From Sisyra terminalis (lineage: Eukaryota; Arthropoda; Insecta; Neuroptera; Sisyridae): DNA of 64,000 nt. Shown in pieces: positions 33,743 to 43,505 of the stretch. Where the stretch lies: the NCBI GenBank assembly GCA_958496175.1, contig OY292277.1, positions 51,781,050 to 51,845,049 of the forward strand, read 5' to 3'. The position numbers and the translations under genes are program-made. The notes beneath the pieces were generated by a model, which did not search any database, was not told the DNA's origin, and saw only the letters and a program-made list of their open reading frames with translations. Numbering within the stretch: the first letter of the stretch is position 1; each line of letters starts with the position of its first letter.

Positions 33743-34456
33743 ATACAGCAGTATTTTGTATGCAATATATAGAATATATTGCGGTCCAATTTAATAACTA
33801 AACCTTAATATTTTTTTTATTTTTGTTAAAGAATTAAATTATAATTTAAATCTTATTTAAGTTCGATTGTCAAAGTATCTCTTCTTAATATATATTTAAA
33901 ACAATACTGCTGTATAATCAAAATAATATTTTTTCGCTGACTTTGAACTGTTATACTTTGTATACAATATATAGAATATATTGCGGTCCAATTTATGCAG
34001 TACAATTTAATATACATAATAATATATAAAAATCATACCATAAACATAAATTTGAACAAAAATTCAAACAAAAATATTTGTGATGATTCAAAAAGCAGTT
34101 ACGGAGTGATCCAAACTACTTGATGACCACTGAGGAAGATTTTTTGGCAATCGAAATACGTATCTGAGCAATACGTCACGAATATTTTTGTTTGAACTTT
34201 TGTTCAAATTTATGTTTATGGTACGATTTTTATATATTATTATGTATATTAAATTGTACTGCATAAATTGGACCGCAATATATTCTATATATTGTATACA
34301 AAGTATAACAGTTCAAAGTCAGCGAAAAAATATTATTTTGATTATACAGCAGTATTGTTTTAAATATATATTAAGAAGGGATACTATGATAATCGAACTT
34401 AAATGAGATTTAATTTATAATATAATTCTTTAAAAAAAAAATATTAAGGTTTAGTT
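33743..34456. mobile_element. Fold-back hammerhead-type element with an adjoining partial copy
   Basis: A partial antisense copy (33743-33795, GCAATATATAGAATATATTG then CGGTCCAATTTA) abuts a complete fold-back (33796-34456). Its arms start AACTAAACCTTAATA and end TATTAAGGTTTAGTT. Each arm carries the CAAAGTCAGCGAAAAAAT, TATACAAAG and GGACCGCAATATATTC features. The loop holds GCAGTTACGGAGTGATCCAA and the ribozyme-like motif. Partial direct plus inverted repetition of one unit is typical of Penelope-like insertions (inference). Confidence 0.75.
34125..34168 (+). ncRNA. Degenerate hammerhead-like motif in the fold-back loop
   Basis: The CTGAGGA box (34130-34136), GAAA and ATACGTATC are kept. 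Helix II is broken because GATTGC has become GATTTT against GCAATC, so activity is unlikely. Confidence 0.4.
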
Positions 34457-35960
34457 TTGAATTTTGAAAGAAAAGTTATGAACCAGTTAATGCATTAAAA
34501 AAGGAAATTTAGGTATTGAACGGAGGAGTAGAAATGGGCACTAACAAGTTGTTTGATGTGATGGTAGCAAAAATGTAAGAATATACAAGCCAGATGAAAT
34601 CTGTTAAATATATTCGAAGGCATTAATCGAATTTTATGAATGTTAAACGTAATAAATTTGCATGCGTATATTTATATAACAATAATTGTCCGCCCACCGA
34701 TATAAAAATAATCATAATCATAATAAAATTGTAATTATCATTACAAGTTCACGGTCAACACGAACGTTTCTTGAAAATTATTTATTATTTTGACAGTTTT
34801 ACCCGAAGCAGTTTACATTAAAGGTCGGATCGGGCTGGTCGATTTGCAGCTCTTGAGTCGGCTTTACCAGAACCCTTTGAAACGGGAATGCAACCTGCAT
34901 TCAACTACTTTATTCAGTAGTTAAAATACATATGAATTGTAAATGTAATAATTATGATATATGCTGAATTTCATGCATATAACATACCAACGTGCAGACT
35001 TGTGTACACAAAATTATGCAAATTTTATCGTAATGATACACAAAAGTGTGTGCAAATAGAGGAGATTGTTTGCGTTTATTCAAACCGAATTCATTCATAA
35101 TGTAATTTGTTGGCAATTTTCACTCTACATTTGAAACTTTGTTTAATTTTCAAACTTTTTGCTTGGCTTTCATATACAATTCAAAATTAGATCCGATTGA
35201 GATGTGAGACCTCAGAAACAAGTGTAGAATTCAAAATTAAGGTGACAAAACATCATAAGTCATTTGCAGACAAATCAATTTATTTCAGCCAAAAAAAATA
35301 TTTTTCAAATAATCATATAAGAAATTTCAAAATCGAATTCCAAATACCAAAAAAATCTGAACTCATTTTCTTTTGTCTGATATTCATCCGGATAAAATCG
35401 AACATAAGTCTGAGTTAGAGCATTAGAATTTTTTTTTGTCTACCTACTTTCAGTAGAGTTGAATTCAGTAGAATTCTGCGAAAATTGTGCGACCGATATT
35501 CAAAATTAGAATAATTTGGAAATCAAATTACAATATAAATTTGTTTCACCTTAAAATTCTTTCGGTTTTATTGCGTCGTGAAATGCATTCAAATGAATTT
35601 ATTTGAATCACTATCGAAAATTAATGCAAATTTTAGTCGGAATTATAAATTTTTATCGATTTGCAGACCTTGGAATTACCAATTCTAGTTTTCATTTTTT
35701 TTTTTAGAAACAATTTTTGGTATTTGCTCGTGTCGACAACAATAAATCTTTGACTTATCAGAATTTTATTCTTAAATAGATGTATAGATATTTATTCAAA
35801 ACTTAAATAAATGGCGCACGAAAATTCTTAATAAAATTCTTTACTTGAGGCCTGTTGAATAAAGGTTAAGCTTCACTATAAAGACAAAGTTTTCTTTTGA
35901 TTTCAAAAATATGGATAAACTTTTCATTTTTAACTGTAAACAATAAATTGTGCAATGTAA
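34457..35960. other. Unique DNA with regulatory-looking islands
   Basis: 34500-35070 is GC-richer and non-repetitive, with several ATTATCATTA, TAATTAT and TTTATT homeodomain-type cores and short GC-rich runs (GGTCGGATCGGGCTGG). At 35704 a long T run plus TAG is followed by a 23-codon frame (KQFLVFARVDNNKSLTYQ...) and, after its stop, an AATAAA near 35809. That is suggestive of a terminal exon but weak. No gene is called. Confidence 0.3.
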
Positions 35961-36179
35961 AATATTCAAAAATTTTCATAAAAAAATACCGAGGACTTAG
36001 TCGTTTGGAAAAAATATAATTGAATAATATGAATTAGGCTGGGGAAAAGAGAAAAAAAAATTTTTAGGTAGATGTCTGTAGTGATCGATATTTTATAAAA
36101 TTTCATCCAAAAAATTAAAGATTTGATCTCATTGTAAATGTGACATTTTGCACTAAAAATGCAGTTTTTTGTTTGGTGT
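35961..36179. other. AT-rich flank of the mariner
   Basis: The - strand open frame here (35966-36247) has no homology I recognise. Confidence 0.35.
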
Positions 36180-37052
36180 ATTAGGTTGTTAATTATAAGG
36201 CTTTGAAAATGGAAGACATTGAAGAAAAAATTTGGTACATTGAACAATTTTTCTTTGATAAAAACGGAAATGGATGCCAGGTGGCTAAAATTGGGAATGT
36301 TTGTTAAGGTATATTATAACTGTAAAAGTTTGGATAAAATCACTGAAAAAATTGAAGTTTACTGGCCTATTAGTAATCGTAGCATCGATCAGGAGATAAA
36401 TATTGATCCTAAAATAGTTTTGAGCCAATTGTACAAAGATAAATTCAAAAAGAAGATTAATACTTGTGTGCCACACCAAGTAACACCAAAAAAAATAAAT
36501 AATGTATCGAATTTACATCCACGATGCCTTAACCAAAGGAAAAGAAATTGACCCTTTTCGGACGATATTTATGGATGGGAAATGGGCCACATACGACAAA
36601 ATTGGGCTAAACGATCGTGATAAAAGCGCTGGAAAGCACCTCTCGCTGTAAAGGTGGTCAATAGTAGGATTAGAAAGGAATAATTTATTTTGAGTTGCTT
36701 CCATATCGTCTAATAACTTAATTTGAATTTCCACTATCAACATTGATGAGAAATAGCCAGAATTAGCCAATAGAAGAGGTGTCATATTCCATCAGAACAA
36801 CGCCAAGATGGGAAGTTTGGACCCGGCATCAAGCGGTTATAATTTTTTCTTGCATTGCAAAATTTTCTGGGTGATAAGAAATTGGTATCAAGAGAATATT
36901 GTGCAAATCAATTACTGAAGTTTTTTGCCAATAGAGTCCAGGATTTGTATTGGACAGGCATTGTAAAGCTATCTGTAAAATGACAACTAACTATAGAACA
37001 AAACGATGCATATTTGATTTAAATCGGACAATCCAAAACCTATTAAATAAAG
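36180..37052 (+). mobile_element. Mariner element, degraded and internally deleted
   Basis: A mariner-type left end (TTAGGTTGTTAATTATAAGG at 36181) and right end (CAATCCAAAACCTATTAAA, ending about 37049) are inverted relative to each other and lie next to TA. The element is about 0.87 kb against the usual 1.3 kb. The transposase between them is pseudogenised. Confidence 0.8.
36205..37020 (+). pseudogene. Mariner transposase remnant with mutated catalytic residues
   Basis: Ordered family motifs appear across several frames. They are an N-terminal helix-turn-helix stretch; SNRSIDQEINIDPKIVLSQL and YKDKFKKKINTCVPHQVT (usually S...IA.ELNID..TV...L...G..KK...WVPHELT); FMDGKWATYD (usually TGDEKW..YD); RRGVIFHQNNAK (usually R..V.FHQDNAR.H); and FFANRVQDLYWTGIVKL. 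The second catalytic Asp has become Asn (HQNN). The SPDLAPSDYH region reads DPASSGYNFF, so the third Asp is also lost. The WVPHEL linker is mutated to CVPHQV. Frameshifts, stops and internal loss confirm it is dead. Confidence 0.85.
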
Positions 37053-37110
37053 CTTTAAAGTTCATGCAAAAATAATGGAAAATAATTTATTTTTCCTCAG
37101 TCTTATATAT
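37053..37110. other. Spacer
   Basis: Short AT-rich joint between the mariner and the next repeat. Confidence 0.4.
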
Positions 37111-37210
37111 TTTTACCCAGATACGTATTACCCAGATACGTATTTCGATTGCCAAGCAATCTTCCTCAGTGGTCATCAAGTAGATTGGATCACTCCGTAA
37201 CTGCTTTGTG
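37111..37210 (-). mobile_element. Hammerhead-type repeat, truncated antisense copy
   Basis: It has the same family order in reverse complement. ACCCAGATACGTATT is duplicated at 37115 and 37130, followed by CGATTGCCAAGCAATC, TCCTCAGTGG and TCCGTAACTGCTTTGTGATG. It faces the sense copy at 37482 across a 250-bp unrelated repeat. Confidence 0.75.
37129..37175 (-). ncRNA. Hammerhead-ribozyme-like motif, antisense copy
   Basis: Read on the - strand: CCA, CTGAGGA (37069-type box at 37169-37163), one extra A, GATTGC-TTG-GCAATC, GAA, ATACGTAT, C, TGG. Helix II is intact, as in the 13379 copy. Confidence 0.5.
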
Positions 37211-37218
37211 ATGATTCC

Positions 37219-37472
37219 AGACATTTTTCAGATTCTTTTTTAAAAAATGGTTTTAGGGATTGTTGGTAAATTTATGAAGAAAAAACACTATAGAAGAAGA
37301 AAAGTTTCGTAGGGTTTTCATTGTTGAATGATTCACTTACTTGTATCCTTAATCTAAAATAAATTCATTAATTGATTTAGGGAAATAATAATAAAGCAAA
37401 TTAAGTTCCACCTGATTTTTATAATTTTTAAATACCCAGAAATGATGATTGAAGATAAATTAAGTTAAGTTA
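37219..37472 (+). repeat. 250-bp dispersed repeat, copy 1
   Basis: ATTTATGAAGAAAAAA, CACTATAGAAGAAGAA, GTTTCGTAGGGTTTTCATTG and TACCCAGAAATGATGATTGA recur in order at 58845-59094. The type is unknown; it lacks visible terminal repeats. Confidence 0.8.
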
Positions 37473-37481
37473 TAAATTAAG

Positions 37482-37730
37482 CAGTTACGGAGTGATCCAA
37501 ACTACTTGATGCCACTGAGGAAGAATGCTTGGCAATCGAAATACGTATCTGGGTAATATGTCACGAAATAGTTTTGTTTGAACTTCAGTTCAAGTTTATG
37601 TTTATGGTATGATTTTTATATATTATTATCTTAAATTATACTACATAAATTGGACCGCAATATATCCTATATAGTGTATACACAGTATAACTGTTCAAAG
37701 TCAGCGAAAAAATCTTATATTGATTATATT
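37482..37730 (+). mobile_element. Hammerhead-type repeat, sense copy
   Basis: GCAGTTACGGAGTGATCCAA opens the copy. The ribozyme-like motif follows, then GTTTGAACTTCAGTTCAAG, TGGACCGCAATATATCC and TTCAAAGTCAGCGAAAAAAT. It is collinear with 13335-13592. Confidence 0.8.
37511..37556 (+). ncRNA. Hammerhead-ribozyme-like motif with one helix II mismatch
   Basis: CTGAGGA is at 37515-37521, GAA at 37538-37540, then ATACGTATC and TGG. Helix II reads GAATGC against GCAATC, with a single A-A mismatch. The core boxes and CCA/TGG helix I are intact. Confidence 0.45.
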
Positions 37731-38904
37731 CAATTGATTATTAAATCGAAACCAACACTGTTGGTACTAAAATTTATGATTTGTTAGAATTTTATAAATG
37801 TAAGAATTGTTATCTTAATTATTGATTAAGATTAATTATTGATAGAGACTTTTTTAATTATCATTTAGATATCTTTTTGGCTTTCTATCAAATGAAATTA
37901 ATTAATAAAGAACAAATAAATATTGAATAAGTAAACCAATGCACTAATATCTGTGGAGAGCATACACCCAACGCAAGTCATTGCAAGCCAATGCAAAAAG
38001 GTATTGGCCAATGAAATTGCGAGATTGATAGATGATCAATTGTTTTCATTATTGAAATTTTGAAAATTAAACAAAACCACTCCCACATCCAATGCAATGT
38101 GCAACGTACATGTTCAGACTAAACACAAGCGATTACTATTGGGCGCGGAACTGATTTATATTTTATATTTTTTCTTTATGTTGTACTCTTTTAAAAAAGT
38201 ATGAAAAAAATGCAATATAAAAAAAAATAACAACTGAAAACAAATTTAAGCAGTACCAAAAATTTTTCACCGTAAAAATTTTTTTTTTTGAAACAAATAT
38301 TTTATTGCTTCAACAGCTGTGTACTTTTGCCAATTTCACTCTGTACCCTGTATTCCTGTACTTTCTACCCTTTAAATAGGAAGCTAGTAACTTATAATAG
38401 GTGACCAATAGGTGACCGTGTTATTATAGAGGTGACTTTTGTCAGAAGCCTACGTGTCACTCTCGATTAAATGCTTTTCTTTGTCCATAATCAAGAGAAT
38501 TGTAAGTTAAAATTTTTGTACCCCCGGCAAAGATTTTTAATCCTTAGATCAACGTAAAAAAATTGATTATTTTAATTGATAAAAATCGATTGAATTAATT
38601 CAAGTTATTCAAAATTTGATCTCTAAACCAAATGTTAAGTATAAGTACAATAGTTTTCAAAATAAATTAAGACTAATCAAACTAACGTTCTTTGGATGAA
38701 ATATGAAAGACGATTTTTTAAAATTAATGAAAAATTAATGAAAATAATTAGGAAAAAAATGTTTCCCAGTCGTTAGAAAATCGGAGTCTTTGTATTAATT
38801 AACCAGCAATTAAGATCGTTAGTCTTAATTTGCTTCATTTAAATACTAAACTTAAGATACTTAAACAAGACTTAAATATTTGAACTTTTCATATTTGTTT
38901 TCAG
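37731..38904. other. Unique AT-rich DNA
   Basis: No gene or transposon end seen. A small cluster of related TTGCAAGCCAATGCAAAA words lies near 37980-38030. Confidence 0.4.
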
Positions 38905-39629
38905 ACATGCGGTTCGTGAGAATGAAATTTTCTGCGACGATTATTATATTTGGGTAAGCTTTTCAACTAATTTCAGTAATTTTTCTTTAGCCAAATTATA
39001 ATCCTCGAATGAAATAAATGAATTCGATTAATCTTAATATTAAATAATGCGAATTTTTTGGCCGAAACACATTCATTCAATTCTCTAAAATAAATTGTTA
39101 ATTAATCATTCTTTTTTCCACGTTGAATTCTTGAGAGTCATTGATTTTTTTTTTGAGGCAGTTTATTAGCACGTCTTGATTTAATTTCAAAGAGAGATAA
39201 TCAATATCATTCAAACTTATCTATAGAAATAAATTTAAGTGCTGCGAGGGAAAGAGTTGGGACGCCCAAACGAAAACTTTTTAATTAAAATAAAAAAAAA
39301 AGAAACCTTGGGGAAAACAAGTGGAAAATGTTTGTGAAAATAGAAAATTGTATAATACATAATGTAGATAAAAACATTTAATGAAAACATAATTTAGAGT
39401 AACACAAAAGCGGACGGAATGATAAGACAACGATGATGATACAATTAAAAAAGGCCTCGGTTTTTGTTCGCTTATCACCCAACCACCGGCGTACTTTGCT
39501 GTTTTCAGGCTCCGGGAAATTGATCGGACTACGGAACAAGCGGGAGACAAAGAAAAATTTTACAAATCGGATACTAGTGTGTTTAATTTATTATCATTAT
39601 GTAATAAAACAGGAAAAATCATCACCTAG
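38905..39629 (+). CDS. Candidate two-exon small gene or gene segment, unrecognised
   Basis: Segment 1 (38905-38953) lies between a TTTGTTTTCAG acceptor and a GTAAGC donor and contains ATGCGG..., read MRFVRMKFSATIIIFG, ending with two bases of a codon. Segment 2 (39509-39629) follows an excellent acceptor (TACTTTGCTGTTTTCAG). Its first G completes the codon and it stays open as LREIDRTTEQAGDKEKFYKS, then ends CNKTGKIIT and TAG. The phases match. The N-terminus is basic then hydrophobic, but short for a signal peptide. Segment 1 is also open in a second frame (HAVRENEIFCDDYYIW), so the true frame is uncertain. No family is recognised. Confidence 0.25.
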
Positions 39630-39860
39630 TAAAAATTAATGAACCAAACTGCCTACGAAATTGTTTTCATAAATGCTGAAACAATAAAGGGTGAAATCGT
39701 AGCTGTGGATTGTGTATGTTGGCACCGTGGAAATCTAGGCGAACGTTTAGGTGGTCGTTCAGTCATTCATTTTGAATTTTCGTGACAGGAAATTTTCACT
39801 TGGTCAGTACGCACGCACATGCCACCGTTATCTTTTCACAATGCCACCCCCAGTTGAACC

Positions 39861-39890
39861 GATGGTGGTGGTGGTGGTGATGGTGGTGGT
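39861..39890 (+). repeat. GGT trinucleotide microsatellite
   Basis: GATGGTGGTGGTGGTGGTGA followed by TGGTGGTGGT: an imperfect (GGT)n tract in otherwise unique DNA. Confidence 0.9.
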
Positions 39891-40315
39891 CACTTTATAA
39901 TATGCCAAGTACTATAATATAAAATATATTATATTATTATAGTGCCACTAACTGAGCTTTTAACTGTTCACAACCACGCATTCATTGCTTGATTATTGTA
40001 ATCAGAATTATTATTAAAATGCTCGAGCTTTTAAAGCTCCATTGCCACGGCCGGAAAGATAACAATAATTAAATCAATACGAATTAGACTGACTTCCAAC
40101 TGGTTTTCTTTTTGTTTCAACCTTTTAACTTAATGTTTTTTTTTTCTCTCTATCTGATTCATTAAAAGCTACTCGATAATTGATGACACCTTTTTACAGA
40201 AAAAGATTCGAACTGCTTTTATTTTTGTAAAACATGTGAGGGGATGAGAGCTTTGGAATAAAATTCCCTTTCTTAGAAATATTAAATTTATATTATTGTA
40301 AAATTTCAGATCCTT
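39891..40315. other. Unique DNA with a short AT hairpin
   Basis: ACTATAATATAA...TATTATTATAGT (39911-39943) can form a small hairpin. GC-richer unique sequence continues to about 40110 and may be regulatory. No gene. Confidence 0.35.
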
Positions 40316-40806
40316 GGTAAAAATATTCAGAGAGCTAGAATCAAATAATAATCAGTTAAAACATGCGCATGTATTTTTTTTTTTATTTAAAATTTTGGTG
40401 CACAGCAACTTAGGCCATATGCACCTAAGATATATTTACATAGGTGAGTTTTTTACAATAAGTATAGATTATATGTAATGGTATTTATCTATGAACATTG
40501 AAATTTAGCTAAAATTATTAAAATTACAGTAAAGCTATAAATTTGAGATATAAATAATATGTGAGCACAATGGATTTACATAACAGATTAAATTTTTCAC
40601 TTATCACAGACTATATTTTGATATTTGTTTTCTTCAGGGACTATAAAATATCCAGGGCGATGGTCTGAGGTCTTCCCATCTCAGCGTCCCATTTCTGGAT
40701 AGAGCCCCCTTACATCAAACTAGAATATGTAACGGGGCTCTATCCATGTAATAAATAAAGTCTTAACTGATTATTATTTGGTCGTAGTCCTCTGAATATT
40801 GTTACC
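40316..40806. mobile_element. Element with ~43-bp imperfect terminal inverted repeats
   Basis: GGTAAAAATATTCAGAGAGC... (40316) is mirrored at 40764-40806 (TTAACTGATTATTATTTGG...GTTACC). Inside, a T run followed by GGTGCACAGCAACTTAGGCC looks like the poly(A) end of an antisense retrotransposon fragment. GGGGCTCTATCCA and its imperfect complement TGGATAGAGCCCC form an inner hairpin. Confidence 0.7.
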
Positions 40807-40841
40807 AATCTATTAAATTTATGGTTGGATAAATTGACTAG

Positions 40842-41010
40842 TTTTTTTTTTGCAATATTATGTAATTTGCATCAGTTCAGCAATCTGTAGCTATATCACG
40901 ATGGTGATAGCAGAAAATTGATCTTTAGCAGCGTTTAAGTAGCTGAAGTAGTCGAACGTCATTCCTCTATATTTTTTATGTTTTTATGTTTTTATTTGTT
41001 AATTGTTTTT
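40842..41010 (-). mobile_element. 5'-truncated LINE copy, 3' UTR only
   Basis: The T run at 40842-40851 is the poly(A) tail of a - strand insertion. It is followed by TATTATGTAATTTGCATCAG, a GATGGTGATAGCAG motif and AGCGTTTAAGTAGCTGAAG, all collinear with the 3' UTR of the Jockey copy at 41375-41540. Confidence 0.8.
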
Positions 41011-41024
41011 CATTAATTTCTATG

Positions 41025-41364
41025 ATAATATACGGAAATTAAATCAAGCTTAAGATGAATTAAATCAAAGACTAATGAATGTGGAAAAGTACAGAAAAAT
41101 TATATGTCCTGATTTGTTGCCAAATTTGCCTATTATACTTCCAATTAGGAACAGGCCAATTTTGTATTGGGATTTCAATGAAATTAAAATTATTCACCAA
41201 TTTAAAACTTATTACATTGAGCTACATAGATGATATAAATTTAGTTGTCAATCTTATAACAGAATCCTTAGATGAGATAGCATTCCGAGATTGTAATTTT
41301 TATGCATCCAAACTACTAAAGGTTTGTAGCTCAGCTATTTTTTTTTTTCACTAATTTCTATGAT
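41025..41364 (+). other. Segment between near-direct repeats, with a YIDD-containing frame
   Basis: TTTCATTAATTTCTATGAT (41008) and TTTCACTAATTTCTATGAT (41346) flank it like a diverged target duplication. The + strand frame (41079-41354) includes LITLSYIDDINLVVNL, superficially like a reverse transcriptase YxDD box, but no other RT motif is recognisable. I treat it as unassigned. Confidence 0.25.
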
Positions 41365-41639
41365 TGAAGTCGGATTTTTTTTTGATGGACTATTATGTAA
41401 TTTGCACCAGTTCAGCAATGTGTCGCTATATCATGGTGGTGATAGCAGGCAATTGATTTTTAAGCGGCGTTTAAGTAGCTGGAGGAGTCGAACTTCATTC
41501 CCCTGTCTTTTTTATTTTTTTATTTGTTGATTGTTTTTGACCTTGCGGTCTAGCAAATGCTATTTCCAGGAGATCTTGAAGGAGTTTCCGCTTCAACCTT
41601 CTTTATTTTATAGTTTCCACTAATCCTAGTTCTACTGCA

Positions 41640-43500
41640 CTAGGACAGTTTTCCAGGCCTTAAGGAAATTCCTTGTGTGTTGGATCAGAAAATCTTTTAT
41701 GTATGGGACGTCCATTTCGTGATGAATTTGGTTGTGTCTTACATACCATGGAGCTTTAGGTGATGATTTTTAAGACTTTATTTTGGAACACCTGTAGGTC
41801 ATTGTGATTTTTCTTTGAGGATGGAAGTCAGACTACGCAAGAGTTTGTGAGAAGTGGTCTAATGACTGATTTGTATATCATCATTGAACATTTCATACTA
41901 AGACGAGACCTTCTGTTGATAAGTGGGTATAGTTGGATGAATCGAGTGTTGGCTTCTTTGATTTTACTTGATATGTGGTTTTGTCAGGTTAATTTTGAGT
42001 CCAAAAGAATGCCCAAATATTTAACAGGCGTTTTTTTTTCACGCCACGGAATTTTCATGTGATCCAGCACGATATGTTCCAGTTTGTTGGAGAAACATCT
42101 TCGAGAAAAGATTTTGGTGATAGATTTTTAGATGGATTTATAAGAATTTTCCATCTTCCGACCCAGGAAGATAGGTGATTGATAGACTGCTGGGTTTTCT
42201 GAAAGGCTTTGTGAAGATTATTGTCCAGGTTGATGATGGCGATGTCATCCGCGTACATTGAGTATTATACAGTGGTCTAGTGATGGAAAGTCCGCAACAT
42301 AGAAATTGAAAAGAATTGGGTCCAATACTAATCCCTGAGGTACCTCCAGGTGGATAGTTGTTTCCTTTGATAGCTGGTTATCTATTTTGGTTTGAAAGAA
42401 TCGATTGCTCAAAACCGAAGAAATTATGTTATACAGATTAGACTGGGCCAAAAAAATTGACTATTTTTTTTTAAAAAGTACTTCAAAAATATTGTTCAAG
42501 GTGACAAAAAAAAAAAATATCGGGAAGGTTTGAGCCCTTAATATTAATATTAAGAGGTATATAATCTTTAATTTCGATTTTTTATTTGTGCTTTCATTTT
42601 TGCGTCACTGCTGTCAAACTATCACGGTAAAAATATTCAGTAGCACATATATTTATAGAAAATTAAATTTCCTACAAAAAGTGTTTCTTTAAAATTTTTT
42701 GCCAGACACGCCGTTTCCGAATAATCAAGATTTAAACATTGATATAATTTTTAGATTTATCTTCTTTATTTTGGAATTTTGTAAAAAACGAACAAATAAA
42801 TATATAGAAATGAACAATATAATTTCTTAAAGAGAATTTAATGCTCCATAAAAAAGGTCTCTTAACATTTTTACATAAAATCACTTTTTCAAAAGTTATT
42901 CACAATTAAATTTGAAGGAAAAATTATTTTTTTTTTTCGTTGGTAAACCCAATTTTGAAAAGGTGATTTTATTTAAAAACATTAAGAGACCTTTTTTGTA
43001 GAGCATTAAATTCTCTTCTAGAATCTATATTGTTCATTTCTATATATTTATTTGTTCGTTAGTTACAAAATTCCAAAATAAAGAAGATAAATCTAAAAAT
43101 TATATCAATGTTTAAAGCTTTATTATTCGGAAACGGCGTGTCTGGCAAAAATTTTTAAAGAAACACTTTTTGTAGGGAATTTAATTTTCTATAAATCTTT
43201 GTGCAGATAAATTTTTTTACCTAGATAGTTTGATAGCATTGATGCAAAAATGAAAGCCCAAATAAAAAATCGAAATTAAAAATGATAGACCTCTTAATAT
43301 TAATATTAAGGGCCCAAACCTTCCTGATATTTTTTTGGTCAACTTGAACAATATTTTCGATGTGCTTTTCAAAAAAAAAAATAGTCAATTTTTTTGGCTC
43401 AGTCTAATATAGATACTCAGGGATATGGGCGTTCTGAAGCTTTGTGAATAGCCCTTGATAATCAAACTCGATCGAACGTATGCATCGCATCCAGGAACAA
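41640..43500 (-). pseudogene. Jockey-type reverse transcriptase, interrupted and frameshifted
   Basis: From 5' to 3' on the - strand: FLDAMHTFDRV then a stop where W is expected; after the MITE LYNIISSVLSNRFFQTKID, HLEVPQGLVLDPILFNFYV and YADDIAIINLDNN; then WVGRWKILINPSK, VKYLGILLDSKLT, MKCSMMIYKSVIRPLLTNSC, VFQNKVLKII, KAPWYVRHNQIHHEMDVPYI and FLKAWKTVLVQ. The catalytic YADD is intact and VPQGS is VPQGL. Stops and frameshifts separate these blocks, so it is non-functional. This is the best-preserved known protein in the window. Confidence 0.88.
42439..43406. mobile_element. Palindromic MITE (0.97 kb), subfamily A
   Basis: TA then GACTGGGCCAAAAAAATTGA at the left is mirrored by TCAATTTTTTTGGCTCAGTC then TA at the right. 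Pairing continues inward through TTAATATTAATATTAAGAG, CACGCCGTTTCCGAATAATC-like words and the core AAAAAAGGTCTCTTA. TA at both edges fits a TA target site. It disrupts the Jockey RT between FDRV and LYNIISS. It is nearly fully palindromic and has no coding capacity. Confidence 0.88.
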
Positions 43501-43505
43501 ACCTA

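Larger units (their letters stand above)
41375..43505 (-). mobile_element. Jockey-clade non-LTR retrotransposon, 5'-truncated, split by a MITE
   Basis: On the + strand it starts with a T run (poly(A) of the - strand element). The 3' UTR follows, then the end of an RT ORF, up to about 43505 where the RT is cut off. A 968-bp palindromic MITE (42439-43406) interrupts it. The 3' UTR matches the truncated copy at 40842. Jockey-clade assignment rests on the RT motifs and absence of RNase H after the C-terminal KAPWYVRH motif. Confidence 0.85.

Noticed and set aside
34500..34620. Short protein-like frames (EMGTNKLFDVMVAKM; SKNVRIYKPDEIC)
   Set aside because: Two different frames are equally open, the acceptor lacks a pyrimidine tract, and both end within a few codons.
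35704..35790. Possible terminal exon (KQFLVFARVDNNKSLTYQ) after a T-run TAG
   Set aside because: Only 23 codons. Poly-T plus AG acceptors are frequent by chance in this AT-rich DNA.
36219..36551. 110-codon + strand frame as a gene
   Set aside because: It is one frame of the degraded mariner transposase; motifs continue in other frames on either side.
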